64,000 nt of DNA from Phallusia mammillata. Lineage: Eukaryota; Chordata; Ascidiacea; Phlebobranchia; Ascidiidae. Below, one piece after another: positions 12,201 to 25,400 of this stretch (positions within the stretch are counted from its first letter, which is position 1; each line of letters opens with the position of its first letter). The stretch is from assembly GCA_003260075.1 (NCBI GenBank), contig QLIY01000663.1:28717-92716 (forward strand). Direction: 5' to 3'. The translations under genes were made by a program, and so were the position numbers. Below the pieces are notes generated by a model. The model searched no databases. It was not told where the DNA came from and was given only the letters and a program-made list of their open reading frames with translations.

Positions 12201-12905
12201 NNNNNNNNNNNNNNNNNNNNNNNNNNNNNNNNNNNNNNNNNNNNNNNNNNNNNNNNNNNNNNNNNNNNNNNNNNNNNNNNNNNNNNNNNNNNNNNNNNNN
12301 NNNNNNNNNNNNNNNNNNNNNNNNNNNNNNNNNNNNNNNNNNNNNNNNNNNNNNNNNNNNNNNNNNNNNNNNNNNNNNNNNNNNNNNNNNNNNNNNNNNN
12401 NNNNNNNNNNNNNNNNNNNNNNNNNNNNNNNNNNNNNNNNNNNNNNNNNNNNNNNNNNNNNNNNNNNNNNNNNNNNNNNNNNNNNNNNNNNNNNNNNNNN
12501 NNNNNNNNNNNNNNNNNNNNNNNNNNNNNNNNNNNNNNNNNNNNNNNNNNNNNNNNNNNNNNNNNNNNNNNNNNNNNNNNNNNNNNNNNNNNNNNNNNNN
12601 NNNNNNNNNNNNNNNNNNNNNNNNNNNNNNNNNNNNNNNNNNNNNNNNNNNNNNNNNNNNNNNNNNNNNNNNNNNNNNNNNNNNNNNNNNNNNNNNNNNN
12701 NNNNNNNNNNNNNNNNNNNNNNNNNNNNNNNNNNNNNNNNNNNNNNNNNNNNNNNNNNNNNNNNNNNNNNNNNNNNNNNNNNNNNNNNNNNNNNNNNNNN
12801 NNNNNNNNNNNNNNNNNNNNNNNNNNNNNNNNNNNNNNNNNNNNNNNNNNNNNNNNNNNNNNNNNNNNNNNNNNNNNNNNNNNNNNNNNNNNNNNNNNNN
12901 NNNNN
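12201..12905. other. Assembly gap of 705 N
   Basis: Unknown bases; any open frame through this gap is meaningless. Confidence 1.
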
Positions 12906-13541
12906 AAAAATTATCGTCATTTTTCCACTCTCTCCCCATTGCCCGCAATGCATTTTTGGGGCTTCCTTTTCAGCCGCCATTACGCTTCAATTTGCTTCAA
13001 AAATCACCCAACCGTTCAACGGAGTAGCGCAATCCAGTGTTTATAGAGATCAGTGGATAGACCCCCATGAACGCCATTTTATGTCCAAATTAATACACCA
13101 GGTATAGGGAAAAACACATCAATTGTCTAATTTTTACAAACTGGTGGGATTTAACGCGAGTTTGATGGGCCAAATCGAACAAAACTTTTAGGTTCTAACA
13201 TTTGAGCGTGATAATGCACGCTGAATTCACATATTTAAAGTTCACATGAAAAATAAGCGGCCAAATTTGCATGAAAAACACCAATTTAGCTTGTAATGTT
13301 ACGTTGATATGAAATAAGCTATTGCTGCCAGGCATAGCAATACTTGGTTACGTTGATATGTTAGAACCAGAATTTTTTTTTAAATTTGGCGAAATAAATT
13401 CGCGTTTTAGCTCTCTAGTTTGTAAAAATCAGACAATTTATGTGTTATTTTTCTATACTCGCTGTATTAGTTTGGACACAAAATGGCTCCATAGGCTTTA
13501 TTGCGTAACAGTGGCTTGGACAACTTGCGTTTTATATAGAC
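12906..13541. repeat. Copy of the repeat family also seen in the element at 13579-14157
   Basis: The order of motifs here (GTCCAAATTAATACACC, TAACATTTGAGCGTGATAATGCACG) matches 13840-14000 inside the neighbouring element. The stretch 13480-13540 is roughly the inverse of 12150-12200. The family therefore brackets the N gap and may be one element with inverted ends. Confidence 0.5.
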
Positions 13542-13578
13542 CAGCGGTTCTCAAACTGGGGTCCGCGGTCCCTTAGGG

Positions 13579-14157
13579 CAGTGGTATTCAACCTGTGGGT
13601 CGCGACCCCAAATGGGGTCGCCTAAACTTTTTCTGGGGTCGCTATAAATTCAATTTATAGGCGTTTAAATTTATTACCTAAAAATGATACGTTTTTGTTC
13701 TAGTTTGCAACCTTTGCTCATGTTCTGCAGTATAACTTGGTAGCTCTAGTCACAATTTAATCATTGTAATGCAGTAATCCATATGAAACACAAGTCATCT
13801 AACCCATTGTTACGTCATAGAGCCTTAATGACATTGTGTCCAAAATAATACAGCGGGTACAGGGAAATATACATGAATTTACTGATTTCTGCAAACTGGA
13901 GAGCTTTAAAGCGAATTACACTGGTCAAATTAAATAAAACGTTTGGGCTCTAACATTTGAGCGTAATAACGCACGTTGAATGCAAATAGTTAAAGTATAC
14001 TGGAAAATTGAGCGGTCATATTTACATAAAAATAGTTTCAGTTTCTGCATTACTACAAACATTTTTCTCCCTATCGGAAAAAATTGGGTCGCATGTAAAT
14101 GTTGATTTAATTTTCTTTTAAATTGGGGTCGCCTTTAAAAAAGGTTGAAGACCACTG
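13579..14157. mobile_element. Nested hAT-like element, 579 bp
   Basis: The ends are CAGTGGTATTCAACCTG and AAGGTTGAAGACCACTG. It is flanked by CCTTAGGG (13571-13578) and CCTTAGGT (14158-14165), 7 of 8 matching. It sits just inside the left end of the outer element. Confidence 0.8.
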
Positions 14158-14465
14158 CCTTAGGTCCGCCACGCGATTTCAGGGGGACCGCGAGGAGCTA
14201 AAATATTTCTACAATCTTATGTAATATGAGATTTTGCGAGTGTATGAGCCAAAATTGGATAGACAAACGAGTTTTCTATGAGGAAAAGTGGTCCTTTATT
14301 TTCAAGTAACAAACAGAGGCAATTGTTTGCGCACTATGTCTATATTGTTTTAGTCTTGTTTATGACGTAATAAATTGCCTTTAAAACATTCCCACGCAAA
14401 ATGATCTTACGAAACTGAACTAAATTAATTTTGTATGTTGTTGATGCGGGCAAGGATGGCAATAC

Positions 14466-14668
14466 GGTAAAGTGCGATGGTACGGTACGGTAGGCAGCAA
14501 ATTTTATCAAAAAGTACGGTACTTAGGTATACCGTATATGGCACGCAACGAAAGCTGAGGTACGGGTACGGTACGGGGTACAGTCCTTCAGAGCTTACCA
14601 CCGTAGAGTCCGCCAGAGCTTACCACCGTACCAAACGCGTACCGTATCACCGTACTGGTACGCATAAC
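14466..14668. repeat. GTACGGTAC-rich foldback repeat, first block
   Basis: Repeated TACGGTAC words occur in one orientation at the left and as TACCGTAC at the right, so the segment can fold back on itself. A second, longer block lies at about 15618-16590. Confidence 0.5.
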
Positions 14669-14858
14669 AAATGTTGATTAAACGGTCATTTTTGAATCGA
14701 AATTGCCTGAAACTTGAATTTAAATTATTTATGGCATGATTTTATCACAATGTCCCTGTACCAAAATAGTACTCAAAAAAGTTTATGACGTTACTGCTTA
14801 ATACTTTGTGCTTACGGGCTGACCGCTATGCAAAATCAGAGTTACACGTACTGTAGGC

Positions 14859-15300
14859 CAGTGCTTGTCAACCTTTTTTGAAACATTACACCCTTTTAAC
14901 GTTTACTCAAAAATTTGTACACCCCATTCAAACCCCCCCCCCTGTCAACCTTTTTTGAAACATTACACCCTTTTAACGTTTACTCAAAAACTTGTACACC
15001 CCATTCTAAAAAAGAGAATAAGGATGTATACAATGTAAATCCTTTTAACATCATTTTATGGGAAACTCAGTGAAAACTGTAGGTTGTAATTCACTTTATA
15101 CTGCAAAAAGAACCATTACCAAAGTGTTCCATGTGCTACACACTCCTGTCAGCCTGGTCCAAAACATAAACCTTCCTGTTGTGATACCTGTCATAGATGT
15201 GTTAGGCTATTAAATATGGTACACCCCATGAAAGTGGTACACCCTTTAAAAATTATGGTACACCCTAGGGTGTACGATACACCCGGTTGAAAAGCACCTG
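14859..15300. mobile_element. Nested hAT-like element with perfect 8-bp target duplication
   Basis: The ends are CAGTGCTTGTCAACC and GGTTGAAAAGCACCTG. CTGTAGGC occurs at 14851-14858 and again at 15301-15308. A C10 run at 14933-14942 is followed by a repeat of the preceding bases, so the inner length is inflated by a contig overlap. Confidence 0.85.
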
Positions 15301-15617
15301 CTGTAGGCGTACTATTAAAGCGACCCCCCCCCCCACATGACAAGAACAGAGATTAACTCGGCATTTGTAATTGATTCTCAACCTAGTTTAACAAGCTAGC
15401 TAGTGATGTTGTCTCTTTCGCAGCAATGATTTTAAGAAACATGCTGTTGAAAATTACACACTGTCGCTGCACGAGCCAATCGTAGAAAACACACGAACCT
15501 TTCATTTCGAATATATGCTGGTTGTAGTGGGGCAGCTTGTTTAGAGTTTAGATACTTCTCCTTTAAGTGCATGTCATGAAATGTATCAAACCTAATCCCT
15601 ATTGGTTTATTAGAAAG

Positions 15618-16590
15618 TACGGTACGATTTTGCGTACCGTACCTCAAGTACGGTACGGTGATACGGTACGTTTTGATGTTTAAAATTGGTACGGTACGGT
15701 GGTATATGGTACGTAACGTCCCGTGAACGCGCCCCGGTTACAGCGCGGAACGTCACACGAGGGGGATTGAAAATTCCTAAAGGTCTCCAACAAGCAGTCC
15801 GCACAGATAGGGTGTTTTGTAGATCTTATTTTCAAACACTTTCAATGAAGAATGAAGAGGACGGTGGGAGGCGATTGAAACGATAGGAAACGGTTTCTAC
15901 AAAGACATGGCATTGGCACTGCGCTTTAAAAGTAGGAATGTAACCAAGCTCACCAACTGTTATGGGAACCGAAAGAAAACATATAACATGGGCAATCCCA
16001 GAAATCACTGTCACACACCTAAATACACAATAAAACATGAGACCACATTATGCCATTATGGCGTCATAGACAATGCTTACCAAGCTATGTAGAGCAACAG
16101 TGTAGAAAAATCACGCTTCACGTGAGTACGGTACAAGAACGCTGCGTAAACAATTACAACTTTAGCAACTTGAATGAACCCAACTACACGTACAGTACAA
16201 CTATTACAAAGCGAAATGACATTTTAAGTCATTGCAGTTAAGTTCGCATTCGTTACAGTAATTCACATTTTGGAGTCGTTAAACACTTATATGTATACAA
16301 AGTGACTCACCAATAACCGTCAACAATAAACGGCTTTTCTAATACAACCGACGCAACACCGCGCTCCACGGAAGTCAGCAACGAAAAGAACTAAACCACG
16401 TTGCGATATCACACAAAACTGGCAGTTGATTATTACGTCACACAAAGCAACAGATTGCAACGCAAGTTGTACTAAGAAAATGCTGGCATCAATAGAAATC
16501 GGCAATCAGTGGCAAATAAGATGTAACAGTACGCTCTACGTAACGAGGTATACGCGGTACGGTCAATGCAATACGTACCGTACTGCCATA
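15618..16590. repeat. GTACGGTAC-rich foldback repeat, second block
   Basis: Dense TACGGTACG words near 15618-15715 are matched by GGTATACGCGGTACGG and TACCGTACTG words near 16545-16590. It is likely a relative of the element at 14466-14668 with a longer unique centre. Open frames in the centre look random. Confidence 0.45.
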
Positions 16591-16856
16591 CTTGGTTGTG
16601 GAAATGCTTTCGAACGGAATAAATAAACTTTTAGTTTGGTAACTGGACAGTTTTACGTTGCCAAAATATTTTAAATTTTATGGTTATATTATATTTGGCT
16701 AGGACCGCGAGTGCCCAAAAAATTGCGAAGGGACCGTTTTGACAAAAAAATTTAAAAGTTTGAGAACCGCTGTGTAGACTTTGGTCGTGACAATCACAAA
16801 CTGAGGGGCATATTTTTCCTTATTTCATCTGCGATTAAAACGTTGACTACCTTGTT

Positions 16857-17026
16857 CGAAACTGTTGCGGTTTGATCGATTTTTAGACATTATGTGTCAT
16901 TTCTATAAAAAAACTCTTAAAAGTCGTCATGTGTTGCCCCCCCCCCGAAACTGTTGCGGTTTGATCGATTTTTAGACATTATGTGTCATTTCTAAAAAAA
17001 AACTCTTAAAAGTCGTCATGTGTTGT
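16857..17026. repeat. Near-identical duplication joined by a C10 run
   Basis: About 80 bases before the C10 run (16937-16946) are repeated directly after it. This looks like a contig overlap. Confidence 0.75.
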
Positions 17027-17158
17027 GAGTCAAACGCATAATGTACCAAAATCGAAATGCAGGACATGCACACTGTGACACACTAACAACTGCATTGTCA
17101 TTTAGGTTGTACTTGTGCATTGATTTTGGTTATCGCCCGGTGTATCTATAATATACAG

Positions 17159-17240
17159 CAGGGGCCACCAAACTACGGCCCGCGGGCCAGATCCGGCCCG
17201 CGAGGTCATTTCATCCGGCCCGCGACCACATTTTTTAGCT
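17159..17240. mobile_element. Left end of a hAT-like element, right end not found
   Basis: CAGGGGCCACCAAACTACGGCCCGCGGGCC is the style of end seen in the other hAT-like elements here. I could not place a matching right end before the inverted duplication begins near 17490. Confidence 0.45.
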
Positions 17241-17489
17241 TGCCAAATTGTATTAATAACTTTGTAACATTGAAAGTTAATTTACTCCCTACAATTTTTT
17301 TTCTGTGGGGATATTCAGAATTGATATTACCGAGTTTCATAGGATTATAACGCCCAGGATTGATCCAAAGCCAGTTTGTTACGTCACAGACAAGACTACA
17401 AGTGTTAATTGTGCGCAAACAAGTGCCTTCTTTTGTCACTTGTGGCGTAACATACAAGCATTGCTCGTAAGATGAGACTAATTATACAG

Positions 17490-18318
17490 TTTAACAGTCG
17501 CATGACTACTTTTTGTATCGCTCGGTGGAACTTTGTTTTGCTTGGTGCACCTGTATAATGCTACGCGCACTTTTACCTAGCGATATGAAGGTGCGCCAAG
17601 ACGGCATAAAGGTGCACCAAGCGATATAAACGTTCACCAAGCGATGAAAGGTTGAACCAAGCGATATAAAGGTGCACCAAGCGATATAAGTGTGAACCAA
17701 GCGATGTAAAGGTGCACCAAGCGATATAAGTGTGAACCAAGCGATACACCAAGTGTTACAAAGGTGCGTCAAGCTGTGTTAATAATGCACCAAGCGATCC
17801 AAGTGATCCAAGCGATCCTGTATATTTTAGATGCATCCGTTATCGCCTTCAGTGGATAAACTTAGATGTAACCACAAATTGTAATATACCGATGCATGTT
17901 CCTGAATAACATGTTCTTTTTTATGTATAGCAAGATATCTTAACCTTATGCAGTAGAAATCGTAAAATAATAATTGCGATGATTTCATCAGAGTCTTTCA
18001 ATAATAAGTGGTATGTTTTTTTTTCGTTCTTAGATGCCATAAATTTTACAATTGGTAAGTCATAGTTTTTCAATAGGCAAGTCATAGTTTTACAATAGGC
18101 AAGTCATAGTTATTTATTTTATGCTTATCTAATGCGGAATGCCTGCTACAGTGCTCAACTAGGGGTGCGCAACCTTAATCACTGTTTGGCTCAATGCGAC
18201 ACCAGGCACGTTTGTATTGAGTTTACTAGCAACCAGTTTAATCCGCTTTTAGCCAATTCCTAATTTACAACGTTAACACCGGAAAATAACGTGTCTGTGG
18301 GGTTTTACGCGCGTTTAT
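17490..18318 (+). repeat. Left arm of a large inverted duplication
   Basis: This arm is the inverse of 18989-20249. Identity is high over the minisatellite (17571-17820) and the following unique sequence. The right arm begins straight after a G10 run (18979-18988), so a contig placed in the wrong orientation is the simplest explanation. Confidence 0.75.
17571..17820 (-). repeat. Minisatellite, 20-bp unit, left arm copy
   Basis: A unit of the type GCACCAAGCGATATAAAGGT recurs with small changes. Because the sequence lacks stops in one frame it gives an open frame on the minus strand, but the protein is only the repeat translated and is not a gene. Confidence 0.85.
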
Positions 18319-18988
18319 CAATCATCCGAATGTTTTGATAGGCGTTCGAAAGCTGAGGCTCGGCTCAAAAATGAACAGTTGATTAAGATTAAAAGATTGT
18401 TGGTAACTGTCTTTTTCTGTTGTTCGATTGTCGATACTTTTTTTTCATTCGTAGAGAGCAGATTGCATCTTGGAACCAAATTTGTTTTCGTCCTCTCCTT
18501 CTCGTGAACTTAGTTTGTTTTTAATTGGTGCTTTGAATCATTCAAGTTACTACTGCAGACAGCAGTATGTGAAAAGCAAACCGAAAAATTTTTGCTACTT
18601 ACGAAGGCCGTCTCTCAGCAGAAAATGACTTCTTGACAGTGACAACTTAAAAAATAGTTATCTTTGTACGTTAAGGTATTTCGCAACAAACCTGCCTTAA
18701 ACAAAGGTGGGCCATGCGGCGCGACGCTCTGTAGAAGGTTCTCGTTTACACACAAGTATTAAAACAGATCAAATCACCGTGGCTGTTCAGTACGACACTT
18801 TTAACACGAAATAACGTGAGCTTTTATATTCTTACTAGAGTGAGCTTCTATGTACTTACTGTAGCGGAAAGACTCCTTTAACCATTTGTTTGCCAAAACA
18901 GAGCTATTCAGTTGAATATGTATGTTTGAACAAATTACAAATTTTTTGAGTACAAATTAGCGCGACCGCCGTTATTTTGGGGGGGGGG

Positions 18989-20249
18989 CATTCGGGTGAT
19001 TGATAAACGCGCGTAAAACCCCACTGACACGTAATCTTCCGGTGTGAAAGTTGTAAATTAGGAATTGGCTAAAAGCGGATTAAACTGGTTGCTAGTAAAC
19101 TCAATACAAACGTGCCTGGTGTCGCATTGAGCCAAACAGTGATTAAGGTTGCGCACCCCTAGTTGTGCACTGTAGCAGGCATTAGATAAGCATAAAATAA
19201 ATAACTAAGACTTGCCTATTGTAAAACTATGACTTGCCTATTGAAAAACTATGACTGGGGGGGGGGAGCACTGTAGCAGGCATTCCGCATTAGATAAGCA
19301 TAAAATAAATAACTATGACTTGCCTATTGTAAAACTATGACTTGCCTATTGAAAAACTATGACTTACCAATTGTAAAATTTGTGGCATCTAAGAACGAAA
19401 AAAACATACCACTTATTATTGAAAGACTCTGATGAAATCATCGCAATTATTATTTTACGATTTCTACTGCATAAGGTTAAGATATCTTGCTATACATAAA
19501 AAAGAACATGTTATTCAGGAACATGCATCGGTATATTACAATTTGTGGTTACATCTAAGTTTATCCACTGAAGGCGATAACGGATGCATCTAAAACAGAG
19601 GTGCCCAACCTTTTTTCACTCGCGATCGACTTTTGAGGTAGTTCAACTCTCGAGATCTACCATTCCAATACAAATTAGCAAAGACATAGCGAGTACCAGA
19701 ACAAAATAACAATTACTACTGCAACTATTACTTTTGTAACGTAACAAAGCGCCTACTTATGAGCTTATTAACATATCCTTATGATTAATTCACACAATAA
19801 AGTCATCTATGTACAGCAACGCGTTACAAAGCAACTATTTTAAATAATTTTCTGCAACCCTCGCGATCGACTTGAGATCAGTCCGAGATCGACCACCCTG
19901 ATCTAAAATATACAGGATCGCTTGGATCACTTGGATCGCTTGGTGCATTATTAACACAGCTTGACGCACCTTTGTAACACTTGGTGTATCGCTTGGTTCA
20001 CACTTATATTGCTTGGTGTACCTTTACATCGCTTGGTTCACACTTATATCGCTTGGTGCACCTTTATATCGCTTGGTTCAACCTTTCATCGCTTGGTGAA
20101 CGTTTATATCGCTTGGTGCACCTTTATGCCGTCTTGGCGCACCTTCATATCGCTAGGTAAAAGTGCGCGTGGCATTATACAGGTGCACCAAGCAAAACAA
20201 AGTTCCACCGAGCGATACAAAAAGTAGTCATGCGACTGTTAAACCATAG
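18989..20249 (-). repeat. Right arm of the inverted duplication, carrying an extra insertion
   Basis: This is the inverse of 17490-18318 with two additions: a partial self-repeat around a G10 run at 19257-19266, and a 305-bp hAT-like element at 19596-19900 that is absent from the other arm. The minisatellite copy lies at about 19909-20195. Confidence 0.75.
19596..19900. mobile_element. Non-autonomous hAT element (305 bp), with an empty site in the other arm
   Basis: The element runs from CAGAGGTGCCCAACC to ATCGACCACCCTG and is flanked by ATCTAAAA at 19588-19595 and 19901-19908. The matching position in the left arm (TTTTAGAT, 17825-17832) has a single copy of this 8-mer and no insert. The two arms therefore give filled and empty versions of one site. 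Confidence 0.92.
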
Positions 20250-20355
20250 TATACTTCATTAGAGTTACTTCAACTTTCTCAAAGTGTGTACCTGAATTGA
20301 GAGAAAGTTTTTTAGCCAACCAACAAGCTAGACTTTTTTTGTGTAGGGGGGGGGG

Positions 20356-22469
20356 TTATGGTTTCGGAAATGCCTGCTGTGGTCTTGGTTTCAACGCTTT
20401 TTGTAACTGTGGCCACAGTTTGAAACAGGTTGGGTAAACCTATCCACATTTATGTTCATAAAAGTTTCGGTTTTGTGCAGTTGTGTTATTTGAAGTGGAG
20501 GGCTGAGTTAGTAAAGGTCATGCAAATACAGCAGCACATAAATACAGAAGAATGACCGAAAGGCAAGAAAGTAAATATTGTTTAATCAAACCAAGCCAAG
20601 ACCTTCTCTGTGCAACGCCTTTTTATAGGTTATGTCTTGTAAATAAAAAGTACAACTAAGACAGTCGCTTTAACAAACTTGTTTTGTAAGTCTAGCAGTA
20701 GTAAGCATACAAACCAAACGTATATATATATGTATATGTTGACACCTTTCACTTTACCTACAGATCATAAGATAAAGATAATATAGGGCTTAAATAAGAC
20801 CACAAAAACATTCTGCAATTACGATGCTGTTCGTTTCGAAGCCCACAACCTTGCTATGTATTCTATTGCTTGTCGGACGCAGCCTAGCCCAGCCAAGTAA
20901 GTAATTTCTCTTTGCATTGCCTCATTTTTCTTTCAATTTTCTTGGAAGCTCATTGACTATACATACTACAATTCTTCGCTTAATCGTTTGGCTGGCATTT
21001 AATGACTTCAAATACTGTTTCATGACGTAGTATGCATCCTCATACGATGTTTGACTTGAATTGACCTAACTGCTGTTTGTGGTAAAGGTCTTGCCCGCAA
21101 TTCAAAATCTTGGGATATTAATTTTCAGTTCCCTAATATTTAGGTTGCCCCTCAAACTTCCTTATATTGGTTGCTTTAAAGTATTAATCGACCTTAATCG
21201 GGTTTTATTACCGTAAGACCAAATCACAAGGGTTAAGTTGTACATTCGTTACGCAAGTTTTTTGTTTTGTTTCTCGACATGATAAAGAATCCAATACTAC
21301 AACGTACGATTATGTGAAATTTGGGTCTAATACGCAACTGGAAATTTAAGTTTAAAGCCCTTTTCGACTTACAGGTATAACTATGTTTGCATCAGGGGGG
21401 GGGGAAAGACTCCTTTAACCATTTTTTTTGCCAAAACAGAGCTATTCAGTTGTATGTATGTTTGAACAAGTTACAATTTTTTTGAGTACAAATTGAGTAC
21501 AAGCCTTTATTTTAACTTCAAGCAAGATTATGGTTTCGGAAATGCCCGCTGTAGTCTTGGTGTCAACGCTTTTTGTAAATGTGGCCGCGGTTCAAAACAG
21601 GTTGGGTGAACCTATCTACATTTTTTCATAAACGTTTCGGTTTGGCTGAGTCAGTAAAGTCCATGCAAACACAGCAGCACAGAAATACTGAAGAATGACC
21701 GAAATGCATGAAAAAATGGCGAAAGTTTAATCAAACCAAGCCAAGACCTTCTCTGTACGCCTTTTTATAGGTTATGTCTTGTATATAAACAGTAACACTA
21801 AGACAGTCGTTTTAGCAAACTTGTTTTGTAAGTCTAGCAGTAGCAAGCATACAAACCAAACGTATACATATATGTATATGTTGACAGCTTTTACTTTATC
21901 TACAGATCATAAGATAAAGATAATATAGGGCTTAAATAAGACCACAAAAACATTCTGCAATTACGATGCTGTTCGTTTCGAAGCCCACAACTTTGCTATG
22001 TATTCTATTGCTTGTTGGACGCAGCCTAGCCCAGCCAAGTAAGTAATTTCTTTTTGCATTGTCTCATTTTCCTTTCAATGTTTCTTGGAAGTTCATTGAC
22101 TATACATACTACAATTCTTCGCTTAGTCTTTTAGCTGGCATTTAATGACTTCACATGCTGTTTCATGACGTAGTATGCATCCTCATACGATGTTTGACTT
22201 GAATTGACCTAACTGCTGTTTGTGGTAATGGTCTTGCCCGCAATTCGAAATCTTGGGATAATAATTTTCAGTTCCCTAATATTTAAGTTGCCCATCAAAT
22301 TTCCTTATGTTTGTTGCTTTGAAATTTGAATCGACCTTGGGAGTTTTGTTACTGTAAGACCAAATCACAAGGGTTAAGTTGTACATTCGTTATACGCAAG
22401 TTTTGTTTCTCGACATGATAAAGAATCCAATACTACAACGCACAATTATTTGAAATTTGGGTTTAATAC
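20356..22469 (+). repeat. ZIP gene upstream region and first exon present twice
   Basis: The sequence 20356-21394 and the sequence 21530-22469 are the same region with small differences, separated by a G10 run at 21395-21404; a further repeated stretch follows the n at 22470. Each copy holds the ZIP first exon (20824-20896 and 21966-22038), the coding differences being silent. Two haplotypes placed in tandem is the likely cause. Confidence 0.8.
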
Positions 22470-25400
22470 NTCCAATACTACAACGTACGATTATGTGAAA
22501 TTTGGGTCTAATACGCAACTGGAAATTTAAGTTTAAAGCCCTTTTCGACTTACAGGTATAACTATGTTTGCATCATTTTCCAAAGTAAAAATTTTATTGC
22601 AACTTTTATCAAAAAAATTGTCTACTTTAGTTTTTTATCATTTTCCCTTTACACCTTAAAGCACTGGTCGACCAACACGATGACGAAAATGATCATCACG
22701 AAGATGAAGATCGCAACGATGATCACGATCACGATGAAGAAGATAGTTTCACGCATTTACTTGAACTCGTCGGCTCTCAATCAGTATATATCGGCGATGA
22801 AGCTTTTGTAAATTTAACCAATGGACTGTTGGTTAGATTTGATACATGCACTGGAGTTTGTGCTCAGGTTTGTTCTGTTAAAGATTGATTTTTTTTAAAT
22901 TTAAAACCGGCCTCTCATCATGATCCTTTTTCTTTTTTTAGTGTTTCTCACTGACTAGTATGAAAACTTTGCTAAACGTCGACCCTGCGACATCCTTTAA
23001 CTTCACCGAGGAGACATTTTCCGAACCAGCCCGGGTCATTTTGGAAATCTTATTGAGAGAAAATTGCTCATCTATAAGTAAGTTTAATTTTCAAGCGAAG
23101 GGTCGATTTTGTTATCAAATTGTAACGCATTGGAACTAGGAGTTTATAAAATCACAATATTTCTGTTTGCACAACAAAATCTGCACACACGGTGTTTCTT
23201 GTTAAAAATTGTTCGAGTTAAAGTAAAATGTACTAATATTACCTTCACTGAAAGACAATATTTATTTTTTGTAAACACAGTAAATACTGAAAACGTTTTA
23301 GAAAAGCAAACAAAAACATTTTAGAATTGTTCTTCTTTTGTTCACCACGGCTACTTGCACCACTATGTACGTCATTCGACCTTCGTGCTCGCAAACGCTT
23401 TAAGTTTGAATTTCTGAATTTCAGTGACATTTTCAACTGTTTTTTGGGGGAAGGTGAAAAACAGCGCAAATTTATTTGTGGCACCACTTCTAGCTCACGT
23501 AAAACAAGCCCAAATGCCTTGCCGTAACTGCATGTAGAATAGGGTTCTTCTATTTCCCGGATTTTTTAATTCCCGGGATTTGGGAAATAATTTATTTAAT
23601 TCCCGGGAAAATTCGGCGGATTTTTCGTAGGTAATTACGTCATTGCAATCGCTAAAATTAGTTTATTTTTGCAGGAGGCATCTAATTAGCCATGATTTTG
23701 TCGATTAAAACCATAAAAAAAAGTACGCTTACTTACTTTATTATTGAAATTACGCAACGCCGTATTTTAGTAACAGTTGACATAAATTTGAACATTACTG
23801 TTAGTTTTTCACAAAACTAACACGTTTTTGCTTGATTGTCAATTTGATTCGGAAACATACTTTTGCCGGGAAATCCCGGAAATTTCCCGTCGAGACATTT
23901 CCGGGAGGAACCCCAGTAGAATAATTGCAAATATTTTTACACAACTAGCATTGCCCCACACTGGAATATAATTCACGGTGACAGTATCAAATCAAAAAAT
24001 AATTTGTTTTTTGCTAAACTTCTGTTATTGCAAGTTTACAATTTAATTGGTTTAAAGTTTGATTTGGAGTAATTTGACTTCGAGAAACGATACATTTTCT
24101 CTGTTTGCGACTGCTTAAATCAAAACTAATGTAAAACAGGTACGTGACCGAATATTCTAAACCGCCTGAAGCCAGTGAACAAAAATGTGAACTTCTCATT
24201 TTGTAACACTTAACGGCAATTACTACCGTAATTTTGACTTTTGTTGGATTGTTAAAGTTTATACTTGTTGTTTCGCGCAGGCTCGACCCACCTTGGTATC
24301 AGCTTTGACGTTGACGTCGAGTCCAACGTCACAGATTTGTTGCAAAGGCTTAAACCGATCTACGAAGCTGATCATAACGTCACTAATGTGAGTTTGTACT
24401 TGTTGTTGCTCTGCGTTCGAAGCCAAACATTAAAATTGCCATAAGGCGGGGAAATGTTGTTCCTACTCTTTAATGTTCACTTTTTGTACTTAACATTTTT
24501 AAAAATTGATGTTAAAGCAATGTCATAATAGTGTTAGCCGTTTGGCAATCACTAAACAAGTGTCAGCATTAGTAAAATGTCATATTCTTTAAACCAGTTG
24601 TCGGCAACCTGCGGTTCAAATACCGGTCCGTGATAAAAATTTCAGTTTCAAACCGGTCCGCAGTGTAAATAAGGTTGCTGACCTCTGCTTTAAACCATCG
24701 TGATCAATTATGCCAATGCTTGTTGAAGAATTTATGGGTACCGAAATGCCAGTCACATTTCCAAGTTATTTCTGTCACTTATACCGAGACGTTTTGCCTT
24801 TAACGTACAACAAAATTAAACCAAATCTACCATCAACCGGTAATTAGTGAAGATGAGAGCCCAGTTTATAGTAGGCAGGCATTAAAAGTCGTGATCGATC
24901 AAAACTGAGTATAAGTTTGCTCTTAACTGAAAAAAAACTCTATGTATTATTATGTTACAAATATGACCCCAACTTTTTAGCACATACTTTAAACCAGGTG
25001 TCGGAAAACTTTTAAACCCAGCGTGCCAATTTACTTACTTTGTAAAAATGGTAATGAATTTGGGTGTCAACATTTTTGTTTGTTATAGTTTTTTTTTGTT
25101 TTAGTGGTTTCTACCGTCGATTTAAACAGTAATTAGAAAACAAATTATTTCGTATTTGTAGGTAGAATGTGTGCCGTAGGATGCCCACTTCTGTCCTAAA
25201 CGTGCTTCCTTATAGTCATAAAATGCAGAAACTACAAAACCATTGCAAAGTTTAGTCCTTACTTTGCGCACCATTGACTTTTGGCCTTCATTTTGCAGTG
25301 CTTCAATGCTCATGTGTTATTCGAGGATCGTTTAAGCGGTGACAACCTGACTTACCAAGTTTTGGCCAACTTGTTTGAAGGCTATTGCTTGTACCCAACC

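Larger units (their letters stand above)
13542..16772. mobile_element. Composite hAT-type element with nested insertions
   Basis: The outer ends are CAGCGGTTCTCAAACT and AGTTTGAGAACCGCTG (one offset), flanked by TATAGAC and TGTAGAC, a near match. Inside lie two further hAT-like elements (13579-14157 and 14859-15300) and two GTACGGTAC-rich segments. No transposase was recognised. Confidence 0.6.

Noticed and set aside
12070-13046. Long open frames of about 265-315 codons on both strands
   Set aside because: They run through the 705-N gap and contain almost only unknown residues.
17506-20227. Two 88-codon near-identical proteins rich in IAWCTF words
   Set aside because: They are translations of the 20-bp minisatellite in the two arms of the inverted duplication.
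25122-25313. Small minus-strand frame overlapping ZIP exon five
   Set aside because: It is a shadow of the ZIP gene and its intron without any motif.
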